From assembly GCA_016702605.1 (NCBI GenBank), contig JADJDQ010000004.1, positions 1 to 64,000 on the forward strand: 64,000 nt of DNA. The letters run 5' to 3'. This document shows positions 52,872 to 61,543 of the stretch, piece by piece (the first letter of the stretch is position 1; every line of letters begins with the position of its first letter). The notes beneath the pieces were generated by a model. That model was not told the DNA's origin and did no database searches. It saw only the letters and a list, made by a program, of their open reading frames with translations. Position numbers and translations under genes: made by a program. Source of the stretch: Candidatus Intricatilinea gracilis. Lineage in GTDB: Bacteria; Pseudomonadota; Gammaproteobacteria; Burkholderiales; Burkholderiaceae_C.

Positions 52872-53408
52872 TCATTGCATCTGCAGCGCTCCGCTGGCCT
52901 TGCCCTTGCCGGCACGCGCCGGGGGGTTGCACAGGCCACACACGAAGTGTTTGGCGATCTCGTGGGGATGGGTGACGAACGAGCCACCGCAGCAGGAACA
53001 CTTGGTCAGGGTGAGCATGCCGTTGTCGACGAACTTCACCAGCCGCCAGGCGCGCGTGACCGACAACAGCGGCTCCAGGCTTTGCGCCTGGGTCTGCTCG
53101 AGGTAGAGCTGGTAGGCCTTGATGACGGTGTCGATCTCGTCCATCTCGGCCACCTTGTTCAGGTATTCGTGGATGTTCAGAAACAACGAGGCGTGGATAT
53201 TGGGCTGCCAGGTCATGAACCAGTCGGTCGAGAAGGGCAGCTGACCCTTGCTGGGCGACTTGCCGGCCACTTCCTTGTACAGGCGCAGCAGGCGCTCGTA
53301 GGACAGATCGGTCTCGGACTCCAGCACTTGCAGGCGCGCTCCGAGATTGATCAACGTGACGGCACGTTCGATCTGCTTGGCTTCGGTCAGGATGCTCTTG
53401 CTGCGCAT
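52872..53408 (-). CDS. flhC: flagellar master regulator FlhC, copy 2
   Basis: A 178-residue subunit of the FlhD4C2 complex that switches on class II flagellar genes. The N-terminus binds DNA/FlhD (ILTEAKQIERAVTLINLGARLQVL). The zinc site lies near the end (KCSCCGGSF, FVCGLC). It differs from the other copy at two residues only (AQS versus SQG around residue 113). It lies 106 bases after flhD copy 2. Confidence 0.94.
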   Translation of the reverse strand: MRSKSILTEAKQIERAVTLINLGARLQVLESETDLSYERLLRLYKEVAGKSPSKGQLPFSTDWFMTWQPNIHASLFLNIHEYLNKVAEMDEIDTVIKAYQLYLEQTQAQSLEPLLSVTRAWRLVKFVDNGMLTLTKCSCCGGSFVTHPHEIAKHFVCGLCNPPARAGKGKASGALQMQ

Positions 53409-53514
53409 GATGGGTCTCGCTCTCTTTACCCGTGTTCTTGGTGCTCGGTCCGCCCAGGTGGTCCCGGGTCGGCCGTTCGATCCCTTGGCCTGATGACAGG
53501 GGCAAGCTGCAGGA

Positions 53515-53838
53515 TCAGGCGGCTTCCTGATGGCGCCCGGCCATGAGGATGTTGGCGTGCAGGCGGTTCACGCCGTCGTTGGCGGCGGCCTTGCCGTGGT
53601 TGGTGAGCAGGCTCCACACCAGGTCGTCGTCCACGCGCATGCGGCACAGCAGCGTGTTGCCCGAGGCGATGCGCATCATCTGGGCCGGCGACAGCAAGCC
53701 CAGCACATTGGCGGTGTCTTCCGAAATGCCCAGGCGAAACAGCGCCTGTTCGCGGTCTGCACGAATCAGGCTTTGCGCCAACATCAGGTACGACAGGTTG
53801 GCTTCGCGGATTTCGGCAAGGATCTGTTCGGTGTTCAT
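53515..53838 (-). CDS. flhD: flagellar master regulator FlhD, copy 2
   Basis: 107 residues from M at 53838 (MNTEQILAEI). Helical FlhD dimer fold with LSYLMLAQSLIRADREQALFRLGI and LLSPAQMMRIASGNTLLCRM. It differs from copy 1 by one residue (GVNRL versus GVSRL). The longer open frame upstream is not conserved. It lies downstream of its own upstream region that resembles that of copy 1. Confidence 0.94.
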   Translation of the reverse strand: MNTEQILAEIREANLSYLMLAQSLIRADREQALFRLGISEDTANVLGLLSPAQMMRIASGNTLLCRMRVDDDLVWSLLTNHGKAAANDGVNRLHANILMAGRHQEAA

Positions 53839-54069
53839 GATGGTCTGCTCCTGGGGTCTCGCGTTTGGCTTCGGTATCAACGTGAGATGAATTGTGAGCA
53901 GACGAACTGGGCGGCGATATCGGCCTACTTCCGCGACTTGAGTCCCTGTTCTTCTGTGCGGCTTGTCAGGGAAATTCCTACACGCTGCTCGTGCACGCCC
54001 ACCCATGCGCCCGTTCGTGCCGGTCGATCGACGCCGGCGCTGCGCCAAGTAAGCGCCCGGGAGACTGAC

Positions 54070-54097
54070 AAAAAAGGGGCCTGTTTTCACAGGCCCC
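54070..54097 (-). terminator. intrinsic terminator after flhC (first operon copy)
   Basis: On the minus strand a GGGGCCTGT/ACAGGCCCC stem with a GAAA loop is followed by six T. It closes the first flhDC unit and would insulate it from the second. Its near identity with the terminator at 52792-52818 shows the duplication included the terminator. Confidence 0.92.
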
Positions 54098-54149
54098 TTG
54101 AAAGCACCAGCTGGGTGCTAGGAGGAGACAAACATGACGCGCAGAAAAC

Positions 54150-54686
54150 TCATTGCATCTGCAGCGCTCCGCTGGCCTTGCCCTTGCCGGCACGCGCCGG
54201 GGGGTTGCACAGGCCACACACGAAGTGCTTGGCGATCTCGTGGGGATGGGTGACGAACGAGCCACCGCAGCAGGAACACTTGGTCAGGGTGAGCATGCCG
54301 TTGTCGACGAACTTCACCAGGCGCCAGGCGCGCGTGACCGACAGCAGCGGCTCCAGGCCTTGCGACTGGGTCTGCTCCAGGTAGAGCTGGTAGGCCTTGA
54401 TGACGGTGTCGATCTCGTCCATCTCAGCCACCTTGTTCAGGTATTCGTGGATGTTCAGAAACAGCGAGGCGTGGATATTGGGCTGCCAGGTCATGAACCA
54501 GTCGGTCGAGAACGGCAGCTGACCCTTGCTGGGCGACTTGCCGGCCACTTCCTTGTACAGACGCAGCAGGCGTTCGTAGGACAGGTCGGTCTCGGACTCC
54601 AGCACTTGCAGGCGCGCTCCGAGATTGATCAACGTGACGGCCCGTTCGATCTGCTTGGCTTCGGTCAGGATGCTCTTGCTGCGCAT
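54150..54686 (-). CDS. flhC: flagellar master regulator FlhC, copy 1
   Basis: 178 residues, 176 of which match the other copy. Zinc cysteines (CSCC and CGLC) are intact. It lies 83 bases after flhD copy 1 (shorter spacer than in copy 2, with several indels), so the two units have diverged mostly outside the coding regions. Both look functional. Confidence 0.94.
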   Translation of the reverse strand: MRSKSILTEAKQIERAVTLINLGARLQVLESETDLSYERLLRLYKEVAGKSPSKGQLPFSTDWFMTWQPNIHASLFLNIHEYLNKVAEMDEIDTVIKAYQLYLEQTQSQGLEPLLSVTRAWRLVKFVDNGMLTLTKCSCCGGSFVTHPHEIAKHFVCGLCNPPARAGKGKASGALQMQ

Positions 54687-54769
54687 GATGGGTCTCGCTC
54701 TCTTTACCCGTGTTGTCGGTTCCGTGGCCGCCCAGGTGGTCCCGGGTCAGCCGATGCCTGGCCTGTGGA

Positions 54770-55093
54770 TCAAGCGGCTTCCTGATGGCGCCCGGCCATG
54801 AGGATGTTGGCGTGCAGGCGGCTCACACCGTCGTTGGCAGCGGCCTTGCCGTGGTTGGTCAGCAGGCTCCACACCAGGTCGTCGTCCACGCGCATGCGGC
54901 ACAGCAGTGTGTTGCCCGAGGCGATACGCATCATCTGCGCGGGTGACAGCAGGCCCAGCACATTGGCGGTGTCTTCCGAAATGCCCAGGCGAAACAGCGC
55001 CTGTTCGCGGTCTGCTCGAATCAGGCTTTGCGCCAACATCAGGTACGACAGGTTGGCTTCGCGGATTTCGGCAAGGATCTGTTCGGTGTTCAT
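54770..55093 (-). CDS. flhD: flagellar master regulator FlhD, copy 1
   Basis: 107 residues from M at 55093, same as copy 2 except for S in GVSRL. It is the first gene of the upstream flhDC unit. The promoter region up to about 55237 is shared with copy 2. Confidence 0.94.
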   Translation of the reverse strand: MNTEQILAEIREANLSYLMLAQSLIRADREQALFRLGISEDTANVLGLLSPAQMMRIASGNTLLCRMRVDDDLVWSLLTNHGKAAANDGVSRLHANILMAGRHQEAA

Positions 55094-55237
55094 GATGGTC
55101 TGCTCCTGGGGGCTCGCGTTTGGCTGGGGTATCAACGTGAGATGAATTGTGAGCAGACGAACTGGGCGGGGATAGGTGCCTACTTCCGCGACTTGAGTCC
55201 CTGTTTTTCTGTGCGGGGTGTCAGGCAAATTCCTACA

Positions 55238-55472
55238 AGGGCGTGTTGGAGCATTGTCCGAGGCAAGCAAGCGGCGCGTGCCTGCGGCAAGACACACTTG
55301 GGCACCTTGCCTGTCGCCCAGCGCTGGCCGGTCCGGGTCTGCCAGTGATTGATGGTCCGCCTTAGGTGCTTGTGCTCAACCGGGCCTGGGGACGGCAAGG
55401 TGCCAATTGACCTCGATCGACCCCGCTTATCCGTCTCGGGGCGACCGGGTGTCCGGCATAGAGTTGGTGCCG
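55238..55472. repeat. intergenic region with a long inverted repeat
   Basis: No gene is seen between the flhD leader and the glycosyltransferase start. TTGGGCACCTTGCCTGTC (55298-55315) pairs with GACGGCAAGGTGCCAA (55391-55406) over about 16 bases with two single-base bulges. The 75-base space between them contains no recognisable transposase. It could be a mobile-element end pair, a regulatory hairpin or the leftover of a small insertion. Confidence 0.4.
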
Positions 55473-56999
55473 ATGACCACCACTCCACCACCGTTCGTCG
55501 ACCCGCAACTGCCAAGCCTGCTTGCGCTGCTGCACGAGCAGTTCTCTGCGGGCGACGATGTCGGCCAGCTTGCGACGCTCGATGAGATCGGTGTCGAGCG
55601 CCGGGGCCTTGCACGGACGCTGGTCGGCGCCTTGTTCCTGGGCGGCCTCGACTTTGCGTCGCGGCTCGTCGCCTGCACCGATGGCGCGCTTGACCAGGAT
55701 GGACGGTACCTGGCCCTGCTGGATGCTTTTGACAAGGTCGTGACTGCACCGCCTGGGGCGCCACAGGACCATGAAGTCCAGGTCGTCGAAGTACTGGTCG
55801 AGCAGTTCGGCCTGGCGGTTGAAGCTCCCGCCTTGCTCGACACGGTGCGAGCGGAGTTCCTGATCACGATCGGCCCGCTAGAGGATGTGCCGGAAGCGGC
55901 GCTTACCGCCATGAGGCATGCGCGGTGGGATCTGGCACTGCGCGGCTTTGCCCGCATGCAGCACAAGCTTCAGCAGGAGACGCCGCGCAATGTCTACGGC
56001 ATGGCTGCGATGTGCCTGCATAAGCTCGGCCGTTACGGCGAGGCGGAGGCCTGGGCGCAACGTGGACTCGGCGTGCGAGAAGCACTGTTGGCCATCGGCC
56101 CGGTGCACACGGAGGCGGAGTTGCTGCACCGGTGGTCAGGCCGGAGATCGCCGGTCGTCAGCATCATTTGTCCGACCTACAACCATGTACGCTACATCGA
56201 GAGCGCGATTCGTGGTTTCCTGAGCCAGGACAGCCCGTATCCCTTCGAGATCCTGATCCACGACGACGCATCCACCGACGGGACCCAGCGAGTCATCCGG
56301 GCCTGGCAGGAACGTTATCCAACCGTGATCAGGCCGGTGCTGCAGTCCGAGAACCAGTATTCCAAGGGCGTGCGGCCGTTCGAACTGCTGCTGGCCAAGG
56401 CGCGCGGCCAGTTCGTGGCGGTCTGCGAAGGCGACGACTTCTGGGTCGACCCGGGCAAGCTTCGCAAGCAGGTCGGATTCCTGCTGGAACACGAGGACTT
56501 CTCGTGCTCGGCGCACAACTACTACCACTACCTCGAGACGACGCTGACGGTCCGGCCCTGGTTCCAGATGAACCGCGACTTCACGCTGTCGCAGCGCCAA
56601 CTCATGGGTCTGGTGACCTTGCTGTGGTTGCCGACGCTGGTGTTTCGCAAGTCGTTCAGCGTCATGCCACCCGAGCGCGACATGGCGGCGATCGGTGACC
56701 AGTTCCTGACCTCCTACCTCGGCACGAAGGGGCGCTGCATGTACTTCGCCACCATGCTGGGGTCCGTGCGCCGGGAGAACGAATTCAGTATCTGGAGCCC
56801 ATTGCCGAGTCTGCAGAAGGAGCAGATGCGGATCAAGACCTGGTCGGCCCTGGTCCGGCTGCACGAGCGACTGGGCAACCAGGACGCCGTGTCGGACCTG
56901 AAGGCCAAGATCGCTGCGTCACCGCTGGACGAAGCCGGCAAAGCGGCCCTCCTCGACACGGCTTCGACGACGAAGCACCTCAACCTGGCAGAGGCATGA
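55473..56999 (+). CDS. family 2 glycosyltransferase with an N-terminal helical region
   Basis: A 508-residue protein from ATG at 55473. The first 220 residues are helical, with a TPR-like repeat (MCLHKLGRYGEAEAWAQRG). The GT2 domain begins at about residue 228 (VVSIICPTYNHVRYIESA). It has DDASTDGTQRVIRAW and the metal site EGDDFW (D321/D322). It would transfer a sugar to a glycan or protein; donor and acceptor are unknown. The aminotransferase follows one base after its stop, so they are translated together. Confidence 0.85.
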   Translation: MTTTPPPFVDPQLPSLLALLHEQFSAGDDVGQLATLDEIGVERRGLARTLVGALFLGGLDFASRLVACTDGALDQDGRYLALLDAFDKVVTAPPGAPQDHEVQVVEVLVEQFGLAVEAPALLDTVRAEFLITIGPLEDVPEAALTAMRHARWDLALRGFARMQHKLQQETPRNVYGMAAMCLHKLGRYGEAEAWAQRGLGVREALLAIGPVHTEAELLHRWSGRRSPVVSIICPTYNHVRYIESAIRGFLSQDSPYPFEILIHDDASTDGTQRVIRAWQERYPTVIRPVLQSENQYSKGVRPFELLLAKARGQFVAVCEGDDFWVDPGKLRKQVGFLLEHEDFSCSAHNYYHYLETTLTVRPWFQMNRDFTLSQRQLMGLVTLLWLPTLVFRKSFSVMPPERDMAAIGDQFLTSYLGTKGRCMYFATMLGSVRRENEFSIWSPLPSLQKEQMRIKTWSALVRLHERLGNQDAVSDLKAKIAASPLDEAGKAALLDTASTTKHLNLAEA

Positions 57000-57000
57000 C

Positions 57001-58176
57001 ATGAGCAACATCTTCGTCACCCAACCCTACTTGCCGCCGCTGGGCGACTTCATGCCCTATCTCGAGCAGATCTGGGACAACAAGACACTCACCAACTGCG
57101 GCCCCTTCCACAAGCGCCTCGAGTCGGCCTTGTGCGAGTACCTGGGGGTGCCACACATCGCCCTGTTCACCAACGCGACCATTGCGCTGGTCACGGCGCT
57201 GCAGGCGCTGCGCATCACCGGCGAGGTGATCACCACGCCGTATTCCTTCGTCGCCACTGGGCACTCGCTGCTGTGGAACGGCATCAAGCCGGTGTTCGTC
57301 GATGTCGACCCCGACACGCTGAACCTGGACCCTGTCAAGGTCGAGGCGGCCATCACGCCGCAGACCACCGCCATCATGCCGGTGCACTGCTATGGCCGGC
57401 CCTGTGATATCGAGGCCATCCAGCACATCGCCGACAACTACAACCTGCGCGTCATCTACGACGCCGCCCATGCCTTCGGCGTGCGCCAGCACGGCCAGAG
57501 CATCCTCACGGCGGGCGACCTGTCGGTGCTGAGCTTCCATGCGACCAAGGTGTTCAACACCTTTGAAGGTGGCGCCATCGTCTGCCCCGACGTGCGCACC
57601 AAGCAGCGCATCGACCACCTGAAGAACTTCGGCTTCGTCGACGAGGTGACCGTGGTCGCGGCGGGCATCAACGGCAAGATGAGCGAGTTCAATGCCGCGC
57701 TGGGACTGCTGCAACTTCAGCACATCGACGCGGCCATCGCCCGGCGTGCCCACATCGACGCGCTGTACCGCGAAGCGCTGGCCGGAGTGCCGGGGCTGCG
57801 CTTGTTGGCGCAGCCAGCCGACGTGCGGACGAACCAGTCGTATTTCCCGGTGCTGGTGCAGGACGATTTCGCCATCAGCCGCGACGAGTTGTACGCCCTG
57901 CTCAAGTCACACGGCATCCACGGCCGCCGCTACTTTTATCCGCTCATCAGCGAGTTCCCGATGTACCGCGGCCTGCCGTCGGCCGATCCGGCCCTGTTGC
58001 CGCATGCCAAACGTGCGTCGTCGCAGGTCATCTGCCTGCCCATCTATCCCGACCTGAGCGACGCGGACGTGCTGCGCATCGTCGACGTGATCCGCCAGGC
58101 GTGGCCGCAACGCCAGGTCGCGACCGGTGTGGTCGCCGCTGCGGCAGCGACCGCCGACCTGCTCGTCGCCGCCTGA
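57001..58176 (+). CDS. DegT/DnrJ/EryC1/StrS-family sugar aminotransferase
   Basis: A 391-residue PLP-dependent enzyme making amino sugars for surface polysaccharides. The PLP lysine is K183 in SFHATKVFNTFEGG. Other family parts are FTNATIALVTALQAL, TTPYSFVATGHSL, YDAAHAFGV and INGKMSEFNAALGL. The neighbours suggest a nucleotide-sugar with a 3- or 4-keto group as substrate. Confidence 0.92.
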   Translation: MSNIFVTQPYLPPLGDFMPYLEQIWDNKTLTNCGPFHKRLESALCEYLGVPHIALFTNATIALVTALQALRITGEVITTPYSFVATGHSLLWNGIKPVFVDVDPDTLNLDPVKVEAAITPQTTAIMPVHCYGRPCDIEAIQHIADNYNLRVIYDAAHAFGVRQHGQSILTAGDLSVLSFHATKVFNTFEGGAIVCPDVRTKQRIDHLKNFGFVDEVTVVAAGINGKMSEFNAALGLLQLQHIDAAIARRAHIDALYREALAGVPGLRLLAQPADVRTNQSYFPVLVQDDFAISRDELYALLKSHGIHGRRYFYPLISEFPMYRGLPSADPALLPHAKRASSQVICLPIYPDLSDADVLRIVDVIRQAWPQRQVATGVVAAAAATADLLVAA

Positions 58177-58219
58177 GATCGATCGGTCTGCGCGGCCTGG
58201 CGAGTTCGCCGGCCGGCCT

Positions 58220-59167
58220 TCAGTCCTCGACCCGCCGCCCCTGGGCCCAGCCCATGCCGGTGCGGCCGAATCCGTTGCCGTTGTAGAACAGCTGCAGCTG
58301 CCCGCCCTGCTCGAGCACACAGGGGTAGGCGATGGCTTCGCAGTCCCAGCCGGCGTCGGATACATCGAGCCCGAGCAACTCGTCGCGACGTTGCCAGTCC
58401 AGGCCGTCGGTCGAGGTGGCGTAACCTCCGCGGTAGCCGCGGCGCGGGTCGATGCGGAATTCGCGCAGGTCACGCCGGCTGTACCACATGTGATAGCAGC
58501 CGTCGATGTGCAGCACCGACGGTCGCGCTGTGGCCTCGAACTCGTGGCTCGGTGCGATGCAGCTGACGTCGTCGCGCGTCCAGTCGATGCCGTCCTTCGA
58601 GTGTGCGAACTTGATGTGATAGAAGATTTCCGGCTTGCCGTTGATGAGCTTCCAGGCACTGCCGCTCGTGTACCACATGAGGAAGCCGGCGTCGGTCTTC
58701 AGCACCTCGACCGCGCCGGTGTAGTAGGGCTCGCTGCGGCTGCGGTCGAGCACGGCACCGTCGTAGGCGCGCCGGAAGGTCAGGCCGTTGTCCTCGCTGA
58801 TCGCCAGGCCGATCGCGTTGCGGGTGTGCACGGTGGTGCCGGGGTTCCAGCCGATGAAGTACATGTAGACGAGTTCGCCCACCCGCACGACACACGAGAC
58901 ATTGGCGCCCGAGTCGTCGAAGGCGCCGATCTTGCCGAGGTCAAGCACCGGCGTCGGATGCACATACGTCACGCGGCCGGGGTCGGTCGGATCGACGTCG
59001 ACGAAGGTCGTGCGTGTCTTGCCGCCGGCGTCGCGGGTCCCGAAGTACAGCCTCAGCGTCGACGCATCGATGCGCAGTGGCGTGGGTTTGTGGCAGTGGC
59101 TGTGGTCGAAGCCATGTTGGCCTGACGGTGCATAGATGACACCGTGTTTGGTCCACTCGAAATGCAT
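58220..59167 (-). CDS. five-bladed beta-propeller glycosidase-like protein (GH43/GH32/GH130 fold)
   Basis: The 315-residue protein starts at 59167 with GGAG eight bases before it. Propeller blades repeat aromatic strands such as YMYFIGWNPGTTVHTRNAIGLAISEDNGLTF, FLMWYTSGSAW and YHMWYSRRDLREF. These resemble the 'SxDGxxW' blades of GH43/GH130-like proteins (KDGIDWTRDD, TDGLDWQRRD). No signal peptide is seen, so it acts in the cytoplasm. That points to a glycan-assembly or modifying role rather than external digestion. It converges with the aminotransferase gene. Confidence 0.7.
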   Translation of the reverse strand: MHFEWTKHGVIYAPSGQHGFDHSHCHKPTPLRIDASTLRLYFGTRDAGGKTRTTFVDVDPTDPGRVTYVHPTPVLDLGKIGAFDDSGANVSCVVRVGELVYMYFIGWNPGTTVHTRNAIGLAISEDNGLTFRRAYDGAVLDRSRSEPYYTGAVEVLKTDAGFLMWYTSGSAWKLINGKPEIFYHIKFAHSKDGIDWTRDDVSCIAPSHEFEATARPSVLHIDGCYHMWYSRRDLREFRIDPRRGYRGGYATSTDGLDWQRRDELLGLDVSDAGWDCEAIAYPCVLEQGGQLQLFYNGNGFGRTGMGWAQGRRVED

Positions 59168-59214
59168 GCGGGGTCTCCGGGAGGCGCCGGTCGCCTCGTT
59201 GGCGTGGCCGGGTG

Positions 59215-59982
59215 TCAGGCGATGAGCCGGCTGCGCATGAGAAACAAGGGCCGGTTGAGGAACTCGCCCAGCGCATCGAAGCGCGCCAGGTTGTCGTCGT
59301 TCACCAACTCGTAGTCGCGTGTCGCCGGGTTCACGACGGCGATGGTCTCGATCGCCCAGTGGCCTTGTGTGCCTGCACGGACGAAGTCGATCAGCTCTCG
59401 CTTGCTGCCGTGCTCGAACAACGGGCGATGGCGGTCGCCCTTCCAGTTGAACCCCAGTTGCATCCAGCACAGGCCGGTGTGGCGGGCCAGTCGGTTCAGC
59501 GCGGCGAGCATGGCGGCCTTGGCGCTGTCCAGGCCGAGCGAGGTATCACCAAAGTCGTCGCCCAGGTGATGCAGCACGTTCAGGCACAGGGTCAGGTCGA
59601 AGTGTTCGGCTGCGTCCTGGAAGTCGTAGTAGCTCGGGCGCACGTCGATCCGCTCGCCCAGGCCCAGGGCCTGCGCCGCCAGTGCGATGAAGCGGGCGTG
59701 TTCGGCGTTGCCTTCCTGGCAGACCACCTTGGCCGAACCAGCCTGCAGCGCGGCGAAGCTGAAGTAGCCGGTGTTGGCGCCGATGTCGAGCACCCGTTGG
59801 CCGGCCACCGGGAACTGCGCCTGCATGAAGTGCTGGCGCTGCGCCTCATGTTTGCCGGCCGGCTGGGGAAGATCGCCGAACAAGGGCGCGAGTGTGGGGT
59901 GCAGCAACTGGTAGTCGCTGTGTTTGCTGCGCCCCTGCATCAGAGCTTGCAGGGTGCGGGTGGCGGGTGTCGCGTCGGTCAT
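59215..59982 (-). CDS. SAM-dependent methyltransferase
   Basis: A 255-residue class I methyltransferase with motif I RVLDIGANTGYFSFAALQAG and FDLTLCLNVLHHLGDD as motif post-I/II. The start at 59982 is eight bases after the ATP-grasp stop. The family resembles small-molecule or sugar methyltransferases found in glycan clusters; substrate unknown. Confidence 0.8.
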   Translation of the reverse strand: MTDATPATRTLQALMQGRSKHSDYQLLHPTLAPLFGDLPQPAGKHEAQRQHFMQAQFPVAGQRVLDIGANTGYFSFAALQAGSAKVVCQEGNAEHARFIALAAQALGLGERIDVRPSYYDFQDAAEHFDLTLCLNVLHHLGDDFGDTSLGLDSAKAAMLAALNRLARHTGLCWMQLGFNWKGDRHRPLFEHGSKRELIDFVRAGTQGHWAIETIAVVNPATRDYELVNDDNLARFDALGEFLNRPLFLMRSRLIA

Positions 59983-59989
59983 GGGTAGT

Positions 59990-61081
59990 TCAGTAGCAAC
60001 CCTGCAGGGCGGCGGTGTCGGCTGCGGCGTACACGTCATGGTCGCGCAGCAGCGGGTGGCCTGGGCCCAGCGGTTCGAGTGGGGCGGCCGCCGGGTAGTG
60101 GCGGCAGCCGGGCGCGCTGCCGCCGTGGGCCCAGGCATACCAGTGTGGCCCCGGGGCGGGCTCGGGAGCGTCGGGCAGGTTCGCGCCGGCGTCGCGGGCG
60201 AACAGGGTGAGCAGGCGCGGGCAGGCCGCCAGTGCCAGTTGCAGCGGGCCCCAGAAGCGCGGGTTGATCTCGATGTAGTGCAGCCGGCCTGCGGCGTCGC
60301 GCAGTAGCTCCATCATGAAGGGGCCGTGGTAGCCCAGCGCGGCCAGGCCGTCGAACAGCGCGTCGACGTCCACGCCCGGGTTGGCGCCGCTGCGCGCCAG
60401 CACCATGGACTTGCCGCCCGGCTGCTGCAGCAGGTTGTCCTGCCAGTACCAGGCGCGGTCGCCGTTGCGGGCGAGGTAGGCACACAGGTAGTGGCTCTGG
60501 CCCTCGACCCAGTCCTGCGCGAACCATTGCGCCTCGTCGAGGCCGGGCAAGGCGGCGTGTAGTGCCGCGTCGGTCAGGCACAGCTTGGGGTAGAGCACTT
60601 TGTTGCCCGACACGTTCTCGCGTGGCTTGAGCACACAGGGCGCATGCCAGTGCCCGTCGGGCTGGCGCGGCGGCGGCTGCAGGCTGGCCAGCCTTTGCAT
60701 CACCGCCAAGCTGCTGTGTTTGCCGGTCAACTGGGCATACAGCGCTGCCGCGGGCAGGGGCACGACCAGGCCGCTGGCTTCGACCGCGGCGCGCTGGTCG
60801 AGCAGGAACTGGTTCATGAACTCGGTGGTGGGGCAGATCACCGCCGGCGTCTCGCCCGTGCCGACTGCCTGGGCGACCGCGGCGAACAGGGCCACGTCGA
60901 GCCGCACATCGAGCCGTGACAGCACCACGTGTTGGCGCCAACGGGTGCGCCAGATGGCGTCCCGCGGCCCCTGGGCGACGATGGCGAACGACAGGGCCTG
61001 TTGATCGAAGAAGCGGCACAGCGCCACGACCGCGCGGTCGTTGTGGCCGGAAAACAGCACGAAGGTCGGGGGGGTGGCCAT
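59990..61081 (-). CDS. ATP-grasp ligase-like protein
   Basis: A 363-residue ATP-grasp protein starting at 61081 (MATPPTFVLFSGHNDRAVV). The domain includes LTGKHSSLAVMQRL, the ATP loop APCVLKPRENVSGNK, and GPFMMELLRDAAGRLHYIEINPRFWGPLQLAL with the metal-binding ExN. It couples a carboxylate to an amine using ATP, for example adding an amino acid to a sugar. The gene lies two bases after the cytidylyltransferase stop, so both are co-translated. Confidence 0.82.
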   Translation of the reverse strand: MATPPTFVLFSGHNDRAVVALCRFFDQQALSFAIVAQGPRDAIWRTRWRQHVVLSRLDVRLDVALFAAVAQAVGTGETPAVICPTTEFMNQFLLDQRAAVEASGLVVPLPAAALYAQLTGKHSSLAVMQRLASLQPPPRQPDGHWHAPCVLKPRENVSGNKVLYPKLCLTDAALHAALPGLDEAQWFAQDWVEGQSHYLCAYLARNGDRAWYWQDNLLQQPGGKSMVLARSGANPGVDVDALFDGLAALGYHGPFMMELLRDAAGRLHYIEINPRFWGPLQLALAACPRLLTLFARDAGANLPDAPEPAPGPHWYAWAHGGSAPGCRHYPAAAPLEPLGPGHPLLRDHDVYAAADTAALQGCY

Positions 61082-61083
61082 GC

Positions 61084-61485
61084 TCAGGTTGGCGTCAACG
61101 CACACACCGACTGCTTGATCTGGGTGCTCGACACTCCCTCGGTGCGCGGCAGGTAGATCACTTCGCAGTAGCGCCGCAGCTCGTCGAACTTGCCGGTCCA
61201 GTCGGATCCCATGCCGAACAGTGACACCTCGTAGTTCAGGATGTCCGTCGGCTTCTGCGCCCAGTTTCGCTCGGGGATCACCAGGTCGACACAGCGCAGG
61301 TTGCGCACGATGTCGCAGCGGTCGTCGAAGCGAATGGTGGTCTTCTTGCCCTTGATCGCGTTGAACTCATCAGTCGACACCGCGACGATGAGCATGTCGC
61401 CCATGGCATGCAGACGTTGCAACAGCCTCAGATGCCCGATGTGGAACAGGTCGAAGGTGCCGTAGGTGATGACGGTGCGGGTCAC
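61084..61485 (-). CDS. glycerol-3-phosphate cytidylyltransferase (TagD-like)
   Basis: A 133-residue enzyme making CDP-glycerol from CTP and glycerol-3-phosphate. It has the nucleotidyltransferase motif GTFDLFHIGHLRLL and the CTP-binding RTEGVSSTQIK (RTxGxS/T). GTG start at 61485 with CGGAG nine bases upstream; the longer frame upstream is not conserved. It provides CDP-glycerol for the next gene upstream. In Gram-positive bacteria TagD serves teichoic acid synthesis. Confidence 0.9.
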   Translation of the reverse strand: MTRTVITYGTFDLFHIGHLRLLQRLHAMGDMLIVAVSTDEFNAIKGKKTTIRFDDRCDIVRNLRCVDLVIPERNWAQKPTDILNYEVSLFGMGSDWTGKFDELRRYCEVIYLPRTEGVSSTQIKQSVCALTPT

Positions 61486-61543
61486 GGGCGAGCACTCCGG
61501 GGCTGATGGCGATGTGCGCGTCGGTAAGGTGGACCGAGCCACT

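Larger units (their letters stand above)
52792..53982 (-). repeat. tandem flhDC unit, copy 2 (downstream)
   Basis: From terminator to the leader ending near ATTCCTACA, this 1.19-kb unit repeats the one at 54070-55237. Coding parts are nearly identical. The flhD-flhC spacer and leader carry indels and substitutions. Confidence 0.88.
54070..55237 (-). repeat. tandem flhDC unit, copy 1 (upstream)
   Basis: 1.17-kb unit containing leader, flhD, flhC and terminator, in direct orientation to the copy at 52792-53982. 87 bases separate them. No insertion sequence or direct repeats flank the units, so the origin of the duplication is not visible. Confidence 0.88.
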
